Shown: positions 8,414 through 16,172, counted from the stretch's first letter. The stretch: 40,179 bases of DNA from an uncultured cyanobacterium (GCA_903903925.1 CAIVAU010000264.1:1-40179), one strand, 5' to 3'. Numbers and translations are program-made. The notes: generated by a model from the sequence alone, not told the origin.

Positions 8414-8439
8414 GCCCATCATATCTGGATATGATGGGC
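8414..8439. repeat. 12-base-pair inverted repeat with a 2-base centre
   Basis: GCCCATCATATC (8414-8425) and GATATGATGGGC (8428-8439) are exact inverse complements separated by TG. No T-run follows. It lies between a small membrane-protein gene and era, without a gene close enough to make it a terminator. Confidence 0.75.
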
Positions 8440-8559
8440 GTTACACCAACTACATGCTAGGACTTATATCATGTTCGGTTGATAACTTAATAGAGTATCG
8501 GCTCAATAATCCGGGGCAGCAGAAAAAAATGAGCAAGGTGCACAAAACGTCATAGAATA

Positions 8560-8769
8560 TTGCACATGACGCAAAAACCACCCCTGACTCCTCTGTATTT
8601 GATCTGCTGCAAACCATCGACCCCTCAGAGATTGCAGATTCTGAGTTTTAATCAAGAAGGTAAGTTACCGACCGTGATTGATGTCTTGGCAAAACGGAGC
8701 GGATTGGTTTACGATGTCTCAACCAATCAGGCGGTGAATGAAGGCGAGTTTGTGATGGGGGTGCTATAG
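8560..8769 (+). CDS. Short hypothetical ORF, possibly a gene remnant
   Basis: A 69-residue frame that can start at TTG 8560 or at ATG 8566. The second half (GKLPTVIDVLAKRSGLVYDVSTNQAVNEGEFVMGVL) has normal protein composition; the first half does not. No family was recognised and there is no clear ribosome-binding site. It may be the tail of a lost gene. Confidence 0.25.
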   Translation: MHMTQKPPLTPLYLICCKPSTPQRLQILSFNQEGKLPTVIDVLAKRSGLVYDVSTNQAVNEGEFVMGVL

Positions 8770-8933
8770 AGAACAGAATTTTGACTCCTCAAACTTTTGA
8801 TATGTGCCTAAAGAGAAATATATTTAGTAGTAGCTTAAACTTAAGCAGAAGGCAATTTTTGAAAAACCAGGGTGATTTATGTTTGTTTTGCGTCCAAAAA
8901 GAAACGAACCAATACCAAATGCCAAATAGGACG

Positions 8934-9929
8934 ATGGAGTCAAAATTTTCAGGTATTGAAAGTAACAACTTCTCTGTTTCAGAAGAAGTCATGATTCCAC
9001 AGGCTCCTCCTGGATTTAAGTCAGGTTTTATCGGCATTATTGGTCGTCCTAATGTCGGTAAATCTACGTTGATGAATCAATTGGTAGGACAAAAAATTGC
9101 TATTACATCGCCAGTAGCCCAAACAACACGCAATCGATTGCGGGGCATTTTAACGACACCAGAAGCGCAGCTAATTTTTGTGGATACCCCAGGAATTCAT
9201 AAACCCCATCATCAATTGGGGGAAGTGCTGGTGCAAAATGCCAAGATAGCTATTGAATCAGTGGATGTGGTGCTGTTTGTGGTAGATGCAACAACCCCAT
9301 GTGGCACAGGCGATCGCTATATTGCTAATTTACTAGCTAGTGACGTTGCAGGCAACGTCAAAACAAGCCAAACACCAGTGATTTTGGGTTTGAACAAAAT
9401 CGACCAACAACCTCTAGAAAGCCAGTTTTTAGATGATAGCTATACACAGTTAGCTCAGTTGTACCAATGGCAAACAGTGAAATTTTCTGCCAAGACTGAT
9501 GCCGGATTGCCACAATTGCAACAGTTATTGATTCAACAGCTAGAAACAGGACCACTATATTATCCACCCGACTTAGTAACTGACCAGCCAGAACGCTTTA
9601 TTATGGGCGAATTAATTCGAGAACAGATTTTGCTGTTAACTCGTGAGGAAGTTCCCCATTCAGTAGCGATCTCCATTGACCAAGTGGAAGAAACAACAGC
9701 TATTACCCGCGTACTCGCTACCGTTCATGTAGAGCGTGATTCCCAAAAAGGAATTCTGATTGGCAAAGGCGGAACAATGCTAAAAGCAATTGGTAGTGCA
9801 GCCCGCGAACAAATCCAAAAATTAATCGCAGGCAAAGTCTACCTAGAACTGTTTGTCAAAGTACAACCCAAATGGCGTCAATCTCGTGTAAGTTTAGCAG
9901 AGTTGGGCTATCGGGTGGAACAGAGTTAG
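8934..9929 (+). CDS. era: GTPase Era (16S rRNA maturation and 30S assembly)
   Basis: A 331-residue Era GTPase. The G1 motif GRPNVGKS is at about residues 37-44. The G3 motif DTPG (VDTPGIHKPHH), G4 motif NKID and the KH RNA-binding domain (GILIGKGGTMLKAIGSAAREQIQ) follow in order. Era binds the 3' end of 16S rRNA and acts as a checkpoint for small-subunit assembly. The frame is open back to 8781, but that extension (MCLKRNIFSSSLNLSRRQF) is unlike Era. ATG 8934 is preferred, with ATAGGA just upstream, although 8919 and 8994 are also possible. Confidence 0.93.
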   Translation: MESKFSGIESNNFSVSEEVMIPQAPPGFKSGFIGIIGRPNVGKSTLMNQLVGQKIAITSPVAQTTRNRLRGILTTPEAQLIFVDTPGIHKPHHQLGEVLVQNAKIAIESVDVVLFVVDATTPCGTGDRYIANLLASDVAGNVKTSQTPVILGLNKIDQQPLESQFLDDSYTQLAQLYQWQTVKFSAKTDAGLPQLQQLLIQQLETGPLYYPPDLVTDQPERFIMGELIREQILLLTREEVPHSVAISIDQVEETTAITRVLATVHVERDSQKGILIGKGGTMLKAIGSAAREQIQKLIAGKVYLELFVKVQPKWRQSRVSLAELGYRVEQS

Positions 9930-10065
9930 GAGTGAGGAGTTAGGAGTTAGGAAGAAATATTCATAACTCGTAACTCATCACCCCACCTCCGGACTCCGTA
10001 ACCTTGTACGGGTGGGGTGACCCCGCCCCTACCCACTCCCCACTCCCTACTCCTCACTCCCAAAT
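9926..10065. repeat. Inverted low-complexity repeats between era and the response regulator
   Basis: Direct AGGAGTTAGGAGTTAGG units after the era stop face ACTCCCCACTCCC-type units before the next start. Between them CCCCACC (about 9981-9987) can pair with GGTGGGG (about 10011-10017). The gap may fold into a long stem that separates the two plus-strand genes. Confidence 0.55.
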
Positions 10066-10743
10066 ATGTCTACAGATACAACCTCTTCCTTAAATCTGCC
10101 GACTGATGCAACTCCCTTACGGGTCTTAATTGTAGAAGATGACCCGATGATGCAACTAGGACTAGAACAGTCGTTAATGGCTCACCCTCAGTTGGAGATT
10201 GTGGGACAAGCGGAAGATGGCTATTTGGGTGTGCAAGCAGCAGTGAAACTGAAACCGGATCTGGTAGTGATGGATATCGGGTTACCGCGACTAGATGGTA
10301 TTGCAGCGACACAACAAATTAAGGCAGCATTACCACAAACCCATGTCGTAATGTTGACTTCCCATAAAACTGATACGGAGATTTTTGCAGCACTGTCAAG
10401 CGGTGCAGATGCCTATTGTATCAAAGGGGCGAGTATCGAGCGACTATTGAATGCGATTTCTGCCGCAGTTGAAGGTGCAACCTACCTCGACCCCCAAATT
10501 GCTAGACGAGTCATTGATAATCTCAAACCACCATCTCCTTCTGGAAATGCAGCCAACCTTTCTAGTCGCGAGTTAGAAGTGTTGAAATTGATGGTAGAAG
10601 GCTACAGTAACCCAGAAATTGCACAGAAACTCTATCTCAGTACTAACACTATCAAAACTCACGTCCGGGGGATTATGAATAAACTGTCCGTTGATGATCG
10701 CGTACAAGCAGCAGTTGTAGCACTACGTTCAGGGTTAGTATGA
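10066..10743 (+). CDS. NarL/FixJ-type response regulator
   Basis: A 225-residue two-domain regulator. The receiver domain has the acidic pocket E24-D25-D26, the phospho-acceptor D70 (LVVMDIGLP), T98 (MLTSH) and K120 (AYCIKGAS). The C-terminal LuxR-type helix-turn-helix is at about residues 165-222 (LSSRELEVLKLMVEGYSNPEIAQKLYLSTNTIKTHVRGIMNKL). It is a DNA-binding transcription factor controlled by phosphorylation. No histidine kinase gene lies next to it, so its partner is unknown. The 148-base gap after it shows nothing recognisable. Confidence 0.92.
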   Translation: MSTDTTSSLNLPTDATPLRVLIVEDDPMMQLGLEQSLMAHPQLEIVGQAEDGYLGVQAAVKLKPDLVVMDIGLPRLDGIAATQQIKAALPQTHVVMLTSHKTDTEIFAALSSGADAYCIKGASIERLLNAISAAVEGATYLDPQIARRVIDNLKPPSPSGNAANLSSRELEVLKLMVEGYSNPEIAQKLYLSTNTIKTHVRGIMNKLSVDDRVQAAVVALRSGLV

Positions 10744-10891
10744 ACAACAAATATTGATCTTTATTCGTTATGTTGAACTCCAGATACCGAGGCAAATTTT
10801 GTAACGGGCGTGTAGAGTTTTCGGGAACGGGAAACAGTGTCTGCGGCTAGTTATTACTACCCGTGGTAATACCAATTGAAGCCCGGCTATA

Positions 10892-11599
10892 TCAAATCAT
10901 TCGTCCGTAGCGTGCGATAACTGGGTCATCGGCTTTTGCTTGATTATTCAGCCATGCCCACATTTGGTCTCCAACAGAGAAATGCCACCACTCTCCAAGG
11001 TGACGTTTGAACCCTGCTTTTTCCATAATAGTACATAGTAACTGACGATTACTATGATATTGCTGTGAATTTGGGTCGGAATGATCGGCAAAATAATTGG
11101 GATGCGATCGCTCTGACAATTCATCAATTTCTGAACCCATATTCACGATTTTTCCTGCATCATCAACCAACGTTATATCTACAGCAGCACCTGTACTATG
11201 GGGGGGTGGAGTTTTTTCATCTAGACTTGGTTGAGCCCAAATTTTATCAACCTCTTGCCAGATAGCTTGACGTTGTGTTTGTGATAGTTCCGACTCAGTA
11301 AGTCCCTGCATAGATAAAGCTTGAGCAAAAGTGTAATCAACCATAAACTGCTGTACAGCCACAGGGCGATAAGCATCAAAGATTTGGATCAGCCAGTTAG
11401 GACGCAACAGATGCAGGTAATTTTGAGCTTCTATCAAGCTGTTCACAACGCCAGACCGGAGAAAATAAGGAGAGTGTTCACCATAAGGCGCACCCAGCTT
11501 CTTATAGGGATGGGGAGATTCCACCGCAAACAGGTTTAAAGGAATTTCCACCAAAGGTTCACCACACTCGACAATTGGTACTTGATGATAAGGTCGCAT
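10892..11599 (-). CDS. ddpX: D-alanyl-D-alanine dipeptidase (VanX/DdpX family, M15D)
   Basis: A 235-residue zinc dipeptidase. The metal ligands H134 and D141 (HSTGAAVDITL) and H206 with catalytic E203 (GEWWHF) match VanX, as does R78 (FDAYRPV). The reaction is hydrolysis of D-Ala-D-Ala to D-alanine. Outside vancomycin resistance clusters, such enzymes recycle peptidoglycan dipeptides for growth; no vanH or vanA neighbours are present here. The frame is open 41 codons further back, into the preceding yidD gene, but ATG 11599 gives the normal length. It starts 18 bases after yidD ends and is probably co-transcribed with it. Confidence 0.9.
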   Translation of the reverse strand: MRPYHQVPIVECGEPLVEIPLNLFAVESPHPYKKLGAPYGEHSPYFLRSGVVNSLIEAQNYLHLLRPNWLIQIFDAYRPVAVQQFMVDYTFAQALSMQGLTESELSQTQRQAIWQEVDKIWAQPSLDEKTPPPHSTGAAVDITLVDDAGKIVNMGSEIDELSERSHPNYFADHSDPNSQQYHSNRQLLCTIMEKAGFKRHLGEWWHFSVGDQMWAWLNNQAKADDPVIARYGRMI

Positions 11600-11616
11600 T
11601 TTGATCTTGTTAGTTG

Positions 11617-11859
11617 TTAGTTGTTCTTCCCCTGCTCCCCCTCCGGTACTGGATCGTAACCACCTGGATGAAAGGGGTGACAGCGCGAGATGCGTCGAAT
11701 GGCTAACCAAGTACCACGCCATACTCCAAATCGTTCAATTGCTTGGATGGCATACATTGAACAAGTTGGTTGAAAGCGACAGCTGGGGAGAAGCAGGGGC
11801 GAAATAAATATTCGATAGAACTGAATCAACCAAATCAATAATACTTTCAATAGTTTCAT
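11617..11859 (-). CDS. yidD: Membrane protein insertion efficiency factor YidD
   Basis: An 80-residue YidD protein: amphipathic N-terminus, then YRIFISPLLLPSCRFQPTCSMYAIQAI, RFGVWRGTWLAIRRISRCHPFHPGGYDPVP, with the three conserved cysteines of the family. YidD helps YidC insert inner-membrane proteins. In many bacteria it lies beside rnpA and yidC; here it is separated from them and coupled to a dipeptidase gene. A TTG four codons upstream is an alternative start. The gene on the other strand starts only 23 bases away. Confidence 0.93.
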   Translation of the reverse strand: MKLLKVLLIWLIQFYRIFISPLLLPSCRFQPTCSMYAIQAIERFGVWRGTWLAIRRISRCHPFHPGGYDPVPEGEQGKNN

Positions 11860-11882
11860 TGCTTTAGCCAAAATCTAATAAA

Positions 11883-12626
11883 GTGATAACAAAGGTCAAA
11901 ATTTCCCATATAGTGACTTCTTTGCTGAGTTCATTGCCTGATTTAGAGTCAATTCCCCCTTTGTGGCTGCAAATTGCCAGCGTTGCAGCTTGGGTGTCGC
12001 TTATCCTCTTGATTGCAGGGTTGGTGAATCGCCTTGCCAAAGATGATCCAGAAATTGTGCGGAAGATAGTTCATATTGGTACTGGCAACGTGATTTTACT
12101 TGCTTGGTGGTTAAATATCCCTGCAAGTGTGGGCATTACAGCTTCGATCTTAGCGAGTGCTGTGACCTTATTGTCCTATCGATTTCCGATTCTCCCTGCA
12201 ATCAATAGCGTGGGTCGCAAAAGTTTTGGGACATTTTTCTATTCTGTTAGTATTGGTATTTTAGTTGCTTGGTTCTGGTACTTGCAACAACCCCATTACG
12301 CAGCACTGGGCATTTTGGTGATGGCATGGGGAGATGGACTTGCAGCACTGATTGGTCAACGATTTGGTCAACACAAGTACAAGATCTTTGGGAAGCAAAA
12401 AAGCTGGGAAGGTTCACTGGCTATGACTATAGCGAGCTATGTTGTCAGTAGTTTGATTTTTCTGAGTGTCGAAGGTAACATCTGGCAAACTTGGGTGATC
12501 TCACTAGCTGTGGCGTTGGTTGCTACTGGCTTAGAGACTTTTTCGGTTGTAGGTATTGACAATTTGACAGTTCCTTTGGGGAGTGCAGCTCTGGCTTTTT
12601 TCTTACAGCGATTTTCAGGTAATTAG
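11883..12626 (+). CDS. Phytol/dolichol kinase-family membrane protein (VTE5-like)
   Basis: A 247-residue polytopic protein with about six or seven spans. The motifs VRKIVHIGTGN, MAWGDGLAALIGQRFG, FGKQKSWEGSLAM and GIDNLTVPL are those of the CTP-dependent prenol kinase family that includes plant VTE5 and VTE6 and cyanobacterial homologues. These salvage phytol from chlorophyll breakdown for tocopherol synthesis. Whether this member acts on phytol or phytyl phosphate cannot be told from sequence. The start is a GTG only 23 bases from the divergent yidD start, so their promoters must overlap the coding ends or the true start is different. An inverted repeat follows the stop. Confidence 0.85.
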   Translation: MITKVKISHIVTSLLSSLPDLESIPPLWLQIASVAAWVSLILLIAGLVNRLAKDDPEIVRKIVHIGTGNVILLAWWLNIPASVGITASILASAVTLLSYRFPILPAINSVGRKSFGTFFYSVSIGILVAWFWYLQQPHYAALGILVMAWGDGLAALIGQRFGQHKYKIFGKQKSWEGSLAMTIASYVVSSLIFLSVEGNIWQTWVISLAVALVATGLETFSVVGIDNLTVPLGSAALAFFLQRFSGN

Positions 12627-12639
12627 ACCACAGTCCTAG

Positions 12640-12659
12640 GGGCGAACGACCGTTCGCCC
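12640..12659 (+). terminator. GC-rich hairpin after the prenol kinase gene
   Basis: GGGCGAACG (12640-12648) pairs with CGTTCGCCC (12651-12659) across two bases, 14 bases after the stop. Only a short TCTTG follows rather than a long T-run, so it may be a weak terminator or a member of a dispersed hairpin repeat. Confidence 0.55.
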
Positions 12660-13033
12660 TCTTGTCAATAGCATTTGAGATGCGCTTACCCTGTTCAGAT
12701 GACGCAACCTTACTAGAATATCTGTAGAACTTCAATCAAGCTTGTAATACGGAGTTCAAACGCCTCCTCTATATTGCCACCTTAACCCTAGCGGTTCGTC
12801 TGGGAGCCACGAAAGATGAGTGTCAAGGATTATACAAAGCCGTGTGTAAATGCGACGAGAATACGAGCCGCCAAGAGTGATCGCGTTTTGCCTACACATG
12901 GTTCAATGATCTTTAGCAAGGGCGCAACGGCAATGGCACTGAACTTAACATCAGGCTGCATTTCGGATGACAGTCTAGAGTAAAGCAAGGGATTAGGCTA
13001 CTCCCTTCCCGCTACAAGATTACCTATCATCAT
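12660..13033. other. Gap with no recognised gene; possibly decayed coding sequence
   Basis: Short open stretches occur on both strands: plus about 12728-12880, which reads LLYIATLTLAVRLGATKDECQGLYKAVC, and an opposing frame around 12840-12975. Neither has a good start, a ribosome-binding site or a recognisable family. The base composition is less AT-rich than nearby gaps, which is why a decayed gene is suspected. Confidence 0.35.
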
Positions 13034-13216
13034 CTATACCTCAATAAGTTTTACTTTGCCTTGTTGAAAATCGTTCAGTGAAATCTCTAATTCGTCATTG
13101 TTAAGCATAAAAACTAGGCGAAGAGAATCAAGATTGATTGCCTTATAGGTAGCAACGTAGGGGTATGGTGCACCCGGATAAACAAGTTTGACCTTTGTAT
13201 CTGTAACTAATCTCAT
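13034..13216 (-). CDS. Small hypothetical protein
   Basis: A 60-residue frame with plausible alternating hydrophobic strands (TKVKLVYPGAPYPYVATYKAINLDSLRLVFMLNNDELEISLNDFQQGKVKLIEV) and an ATG start, but no strong ribosome-binding site. The composition is protein-like and the strand order suggests a small beta-rich fold; no family was recognised. It lies alone between two segments of decayed sequence. Confidence 0.4.
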   Translation of the reverse strand: MRLVTDTKVKLVYPGAPYPYVATYKAINLDSLRLVFMLNNDELEISLNDFQQGKVKLIEV

Positions 13217-13441
13217 AAAAAATATAAACCTAAATTGTATTTTGAATTTGAATTGACAAAATATGTTGGTATCTGTGTCTCGTACTCAAATAGTGATACA
13301 AGTTGAGTTTTGAATATTCCAGATAGATTTTGAGAAAAATCTAGATCACACTGTAGGCTCCGGACTAAGTAGGTAGGCACAATAAAACATCAATATGTTA
13401 AGTTTTGTTAAAAGGCTTGAAGCCAACTAACGACTAACCAA

Positions 13442-13597
13442 ATGACAAAAGCTATGAACACGACCTACACTGGGGGTTGTCAATGTGGACAGATTCGCTA
13501 TGAAATTCGTGCTGAACCTTTAACCCTCTATCTGTTTTTTTTGCTAAGACGAAATACAGTGTTGCATTATATACTAAAAACTTTTCTGGGGAAATGA
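13442..13597 (+). pseudogene. Truncated CENP-V/GFA-family gene
   Basis: The frame begins MTKAMNTTYTGGCQCGQIRYEIRAEPLTLYL. The GGCQCGxIRYE segment is the N-terminal zinc-binding strand of the glutathione-dependent formaldehyde-activating (GFA/CENP-V) fold. In intact members the sequence continues with a second CHC..C cluster directly after this point. Here it changes to unrelated LFFLLRRNTVLHYILK and stops after 51 codons. A run of eight T at the junction suggests slippage or deletion. No later GFA motifs were found downstream. Confidence 0.75.
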
Positions 13598-13709
13598 GGG
13601 CAAACATGATGGAATTATCTCTAATACATGGAGTTGCATTTTTGTCAAGTAAAACCAATTACCCTTGTAACTCCTCCAGAATAACATTTACAGCAGTTTT
13701 CATGCATTT

Positions 13710-13812
13710 AGGGACTTCCAATTAAAAAATTATTCCTTCTTAGGGGCGCTCTTGCCTTGCGCCCCTACAAATTAATTTTGGATTTTGGATAATTTATTTT
13801 TTGGTGTTCCCT
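13710..13812 (+). repeat. Dispersed palindromic element, family B, copy 1 (MITE-like)
   Basis: A 103-base element running from AGGGA to TCCCT. Its ends are imperfect inverted repeats of about 25 bases (CCAATTAAAAAATTATTCC against GGATAATTTATTTTTTGG). The centre is a GC-rich stem, TAGGGGCGC...GCGCCCCTA. The second copy at 26903-27004 is in the same orientation and shares the segment AAATTAATTTTGGATTTT exactly. The element lies between the GFA remnant and the deformylase gene; its right end is 113 bases before that start. Confidence 0.82.
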
Positions 13813-13925
13813 TAGACAAAAAATATCCGACCCCATCCAGTCCAGCTACAGGGCTAGAATTGTTAACATTAAGGAAGAGAATAGCATCAGATAAAACCTA
13901 GCCCAAAAGAGCGAGTCGAAGGATC

Positions 13926-14489
13926 ATGCCTTTAGAAATTGCTGTAGAGAAAAAAAAGTTAAAAAATCCGCCATTAGAACTTCATTACCTGGGCGATCGC
14001 GTCTTGCGTCAACCTGCTAAGCGTATTTCTAAAGTAGATGAAGAAATCCGTAACTTGGTGTGCGAAATGCTACAGACAATGTACAGTAACGATGGCATTG
14101 GTCTGGCTGCGCCTCAAGTGGGAGTTCACAAACAACTCATTGTGATCGACTGCGAACCAGAGAACGCTGCAAATCCGCCACTTGTGTTGATCAACCCTAC
14201 CATTAAACAGTTTAGCCGCGAACTCTGCGTTGCTCAAGAAGGATGTTTGAGTATTCCAGCAGTTTACTTAGATGTGAAGCGCCCGCAAGTTATAGAAATT
14301 AGTTATAAAGACGAGCATGGGCATCCCAAGACTTTAAAGGCTGGAGATTTACTGGGACGGTGTATCCAGCACGAAATAGATCACCTCAATGGTGTAGTGT
14401 TTGTAGACCGAGTAGAAAATTCTTTGGCTTTGGCACAGGAGTTAGCTAAGCAAGGCTTCTCATATCAAGCTGTAAAATCAATTGTATAA
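13926..14489 (+). CDS. def: Peptide deformylase
   Basis: A 187-residue peptide deformylase, which removes the formyl group from nascent proteins. The three family motifs are complete: GIGLAAPQ (residues 57-64), EGCLSIP with metal ligand C107, and QHEIDHLNG with H149, catalytic E150 and H153. The start is supported by an AAGGA ribosome-binding site five bases upstream. It is closely followed by a small membrane-protein gene and may be co-transcribed with it. Confidence 0.95.
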   Translation: MPLEIAVEKKKLKNPPLELHYLGDRVLRQPAKRISKVDEEIRNLVCEMLQTMYSNDGIGLAAPQVGVHKQLIVIDCEPENAANPPLVLINPTIKQFSRELCVAQEGCLSIPAVYLDVKRPQVIEISYKDEHGHPKTLKAGDLLGRCIQHEIDHLNGVVFVDRVENSLALAQELAKQGFSYQAVKSIV

Positions 14490-14501
14490 GGTGGTGTGTT
14501 T

Positions 14502-14708
14502 GTGAATACAATGACTCCCAAAAGCGGTTTGTTTCTCGCTTGTTCATGTATAGCGGCGATCGCAGCAGTAGGTTCAATTTTTGAACTCTCCTCTGGCGAA
14601 CCAGATTTGGGTAACCAAATGACAGCAATTATCCTGGCTATGAGTATTCCACTGACAGGATTATTTTTTGTTGCCGCCGTGAAGGATGCGAAAGCTAATA
14701 TTAAATAA
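14502..14708 (+). CDS. Small conserved membrane protein
   Basis: A 68-residue protein with two membrane spans: GLFLACSCIAAIAAVGSIFEL and MTAIILAMSIPLTGLFFVAAV. GTG 14502 is chosen because an AAGGTGG ribosome-binding site lies seven bases before it; ATG 14511 is an alternative. It begins 12 bases after the deformylase stop. The pattern looks like small proteins conserved among filamentous cyanobacteria; function unknown. Confidence 0.65.
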   Translation: MNTMTPKSGLFLACSCIAAIAAVGSIFELSSGEPDLGNQMTAIILAMSIPLTGLFFVAAVKDAKANIK

Positions 14709-14728
14709 GCATTTTTCTGCAAAGTAAG

Positions 14729-14759
14729 AAAAAGGAAAGAGGATAGATTTTTCCTTTTT
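14729..14759 (+). terminator. A/T-rich hairpin ending the def operon
   Basis: AAAAAGGAAA (14729-14738) pairs with TTTCCTTTTT (14750-14759), and further TTTCCTTT follows. It lies 20 bases after the small membrane-protein stop. The stem is weak but the position fits a terminator. Confidence 0.5.
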
Positions 14760-14803
14760 CCTTTAGCTGTTATCTTAGACAAAGACTAGCTAGGGAAGGG
14801 ATT

Positions 14804-14878
14804 ATGGCTGCCATAACAATTAATATTACAGAGTAGCAATTGCGAAAATTGCAGGAATTGGCACAGTTTAGAGAATAA
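14804..14878 (+). pseudogene. Remnant of a small antitoxin-like gene
   Basis: The frame reads MAAITINITE, then a TAG stop, then QLRKLQELAQFRE and a second stop. It resembles the N-terminus of short proteins of the form ITINIPeeqLeKLQELA, which are common cyanobacterial antitoxin or regulator genes. It lies next to an intact toxin-antitoxin pair on the other strand. The length is short, so the assignment is tentative. Confidence 0.45.
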
Positions 14879-14901
14879 AGATTCAAAAAAACTCCCAATC
14901 A

Positions 14902-15171
14902 TTACAACTGAGATAGTATCCTTTCATACTCTGTATGCGACCCTACCCAAAACCAAATGACTGTATTTCCCTCTAACTGTCCAACTGCTCGATAGCTTTT
15001 ACTGACTCTAGCAGAATAAATAGGTAATTGTGGATGCACTTTTTTGAAACGTAAACTGGGATGGTTTGGGTTCAGTTTAAATTGGCGATATGCTTCACGA
15101 GCTTGCTGTCGAGCAAAATCTGGTAAATTACCAGAAGTTTGGCGAAACTCAGAAGTGATACGAGAATTCAC
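14902..15171 (-). CDS. Type II toxin, RelE/ParE family
   Basis: An 89-residue basic protein with the RelE/ParE pattern: FRQTSGNLPDFARQQAREAYRQFKLNPNHPSLRFKKVHPQLPIYSARVSKSYRAVGQLEGNTVIWFWVGSHTEYERIL. The paired strands ending in the VGSHTEYERIL motif are typical. Members act as ribosome-dependent mRNases or gyrase poisons; which applies cannot be read from sequence. Its GTG start overlaps the antitoxin stop by four bases (GTGA), so translation is coupled and the antitoxin is made first. Confidence 0.85.
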   Translation of the reverse strand: MNSRITSEFRQTSGNLPDFARQQAREAYRQFKLNPNHPSLRFKKVHPQLPIYSARVSKSYRAVGQLEGNTVIWFWVGSHTEYERILSQL

Positions 15172-15386
15172 AATGTATCTGGATCTAACGGTTGAGTTTT
15201 ACCTGCGCGGTATTCAGTCATCGCTTTCGCTGCTAGTAAAGCTAGTGCGTCTGGAGAACTGCGAAAAGCTTCATCCCATCGCTGCTCATCTTCCAGTTCT
15301 TCTAAAATGATCGTAGCCATAACATCTTGTTGACTGGCTGGTAAGCTTTTGAGTTTGATAATGGCTTGTTCGAGTAATTCTGTCAT
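15168..15386 (-). CDS. Antitoxin partner of the RelE/ParE toxin
   Basis: A 72-residue acidic protein (MTELLEQAIIKLKSLPASQQDVMATIILEELEDEQRWDEAF...) directly before the toxin and overlapping it by four bases. The N-terminal LLEQAIIKLKSLPASQQD helix followed by EELEDEQRWDEAFRSSPDALALLAAKAM is typical of cyanobacterial antitoxins paired with this toxin type. A GAGGAG ribosome-binding site lies about eleven bases upstream. The operator for self-repression was not identified. Confidence 0.82.
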   Translation of the reverse strand: MTELLEQAIIKLKSLPASQQDVMATIILEELEDEQRWDEAFRSSPDALALLAAKAMTEYRAGKTQPLDPDTL

Positions 15387-15549
15387 AGTGAATGCGTCTC
15401 CTCTATGTTTTATAAAGGTGAGAGGAAAATGGCTTCCCTCAGATTGGGCGAGTGCCTTGAATGTTAGGAATAAGATTAAGTATAGATGTAGATAATGATT
15501 AGGGGGAAGTGCTTTAAAGGATAAAATCTTAAAGAAACAAATATTAATT

Positions 15550-16086
15550 ATGGTATGGATTTTTAGTTTATCAGCTGAATGTGGCTCTTGTCAGTCAGAT
15601 GCAGAGGGATTTGCAAAACACTTTAACCAAATTTCTTGGCAACTTCCTAATGGAGTAGAGTCAAAATGTAACACAGGAGTTTTTCAAGACAGTGAAGATA
15701 ACTGGTGGACTAGAGTTTGTCCAAGTGGCATCAGTCAAGTTGGCATTACTACTCCTGAAGATGCCTACCAAATGACTGAAATTGGCATACTTTTATATCA
15801 ACATTTACAGTATGCTCCTGCATTTCGTTATGCTTTAGTAGGTCTAGAAGTTGATGAATTTAGAACCTACAGCGAACTGATATCAGAAAATAATCATGAC
15901 AATCAGAATTTTTCTGGGCTGGTGTTGAGTGAAACATTATGGCAACAGATGGATTATCTTGTTGGTTTCAGGGTTTTTGCTTCTGGCTACTTCTGGAAAC
16001 CATACGAGGGCGAAGTTTATAAACCTTTATTGGTATCTTCCGATTTAAGAGAAAAACTCAACGAATTGTTCGCTATCCAAGCCTAA
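15550..16086 (+). CDS. Hypothetical protein
   Basis: A 178-residue soluble protein with no signal peptide or membrane span. It starts MVWIFSLSAECGSCQSDAEGFAKHFNQISWQLPNGVESKCNTGVFQDSEDNWWTRVCPSG. Four cysteines lie in the first 60 residues (CGSC, then C, then C), and the rest is acidic with many aromatic residues. The composition and length suggest a real gene. No family was recognised. It stands alone. Confidence 0.65.
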   Translation: MVWIFSLSAECGSCQSDAEGFAKHFNQISWQLPNGVESKCNTGVFQDSEDNWWTRVCPSGISQVGITTPEDAYQMTEIGILLYQHLQYAPAFRYALVGLEVDEFRTYSELISENNHDNQNFSGLVLSETLWQQMDYLVGFRVFASGYFWKPYEGEVYKPLLVSSDLREKLNELFAIQA

Positions 16087-16172
16087 AGTCCCAGTTGCTG
16101 GTCAAAATACTCGGTTCTTGCGTACTTAGCGTGCTAAACTTGTTGAGCAATTATCGCCTAAAAAGCCCGCCC

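Larger units (their letters stand above)
7866..8559. other. AT-rich 694-base gap with two palindromes, no gene seen
   Basis: No coding frame is convincing on either strand. The gap holds the perfect palindrome at 8241-8268 and the near-perfect one at 8414-8439. It also holds two related stretches, AGAAACCGGGTTTC (about 8102-8115) and CAGAAACCTACTTTC (about 8155-8169), which look like diverged repeat ends. Confidence 0.5.

Noticed and set aside
8781..8933. 51-codon upstream extension of Era
   Set aside because: The extra residues are unlike Era N-termini and the implied length exceeds the family; a later ATG with a ribosome-binding site is available.
10045..10060. Yfr1-like core (ACTCCTCAC) before the response regulator
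   Set aside because: The full Yfr1 core and the flanking stem-loops with a T-run are absent; the match lies in a low-complexity ACTCCC tract.
10892..11859. Vancomycin-resistance-like cluster because of a VanX-type enzyme
   Set aside because: No vanH, vanA, vanR or vanS neighbours; the adjacent genes are yidD and a prenol kinase homologue, so a cell-wall recycling role is more likely.
12750..12775. tRNA T-arm-like sequence GGAGTTCAAACGCCTCC
   Set aside because: The stem does not pair fully and no matching anticodon or acceptor arms were found around it.
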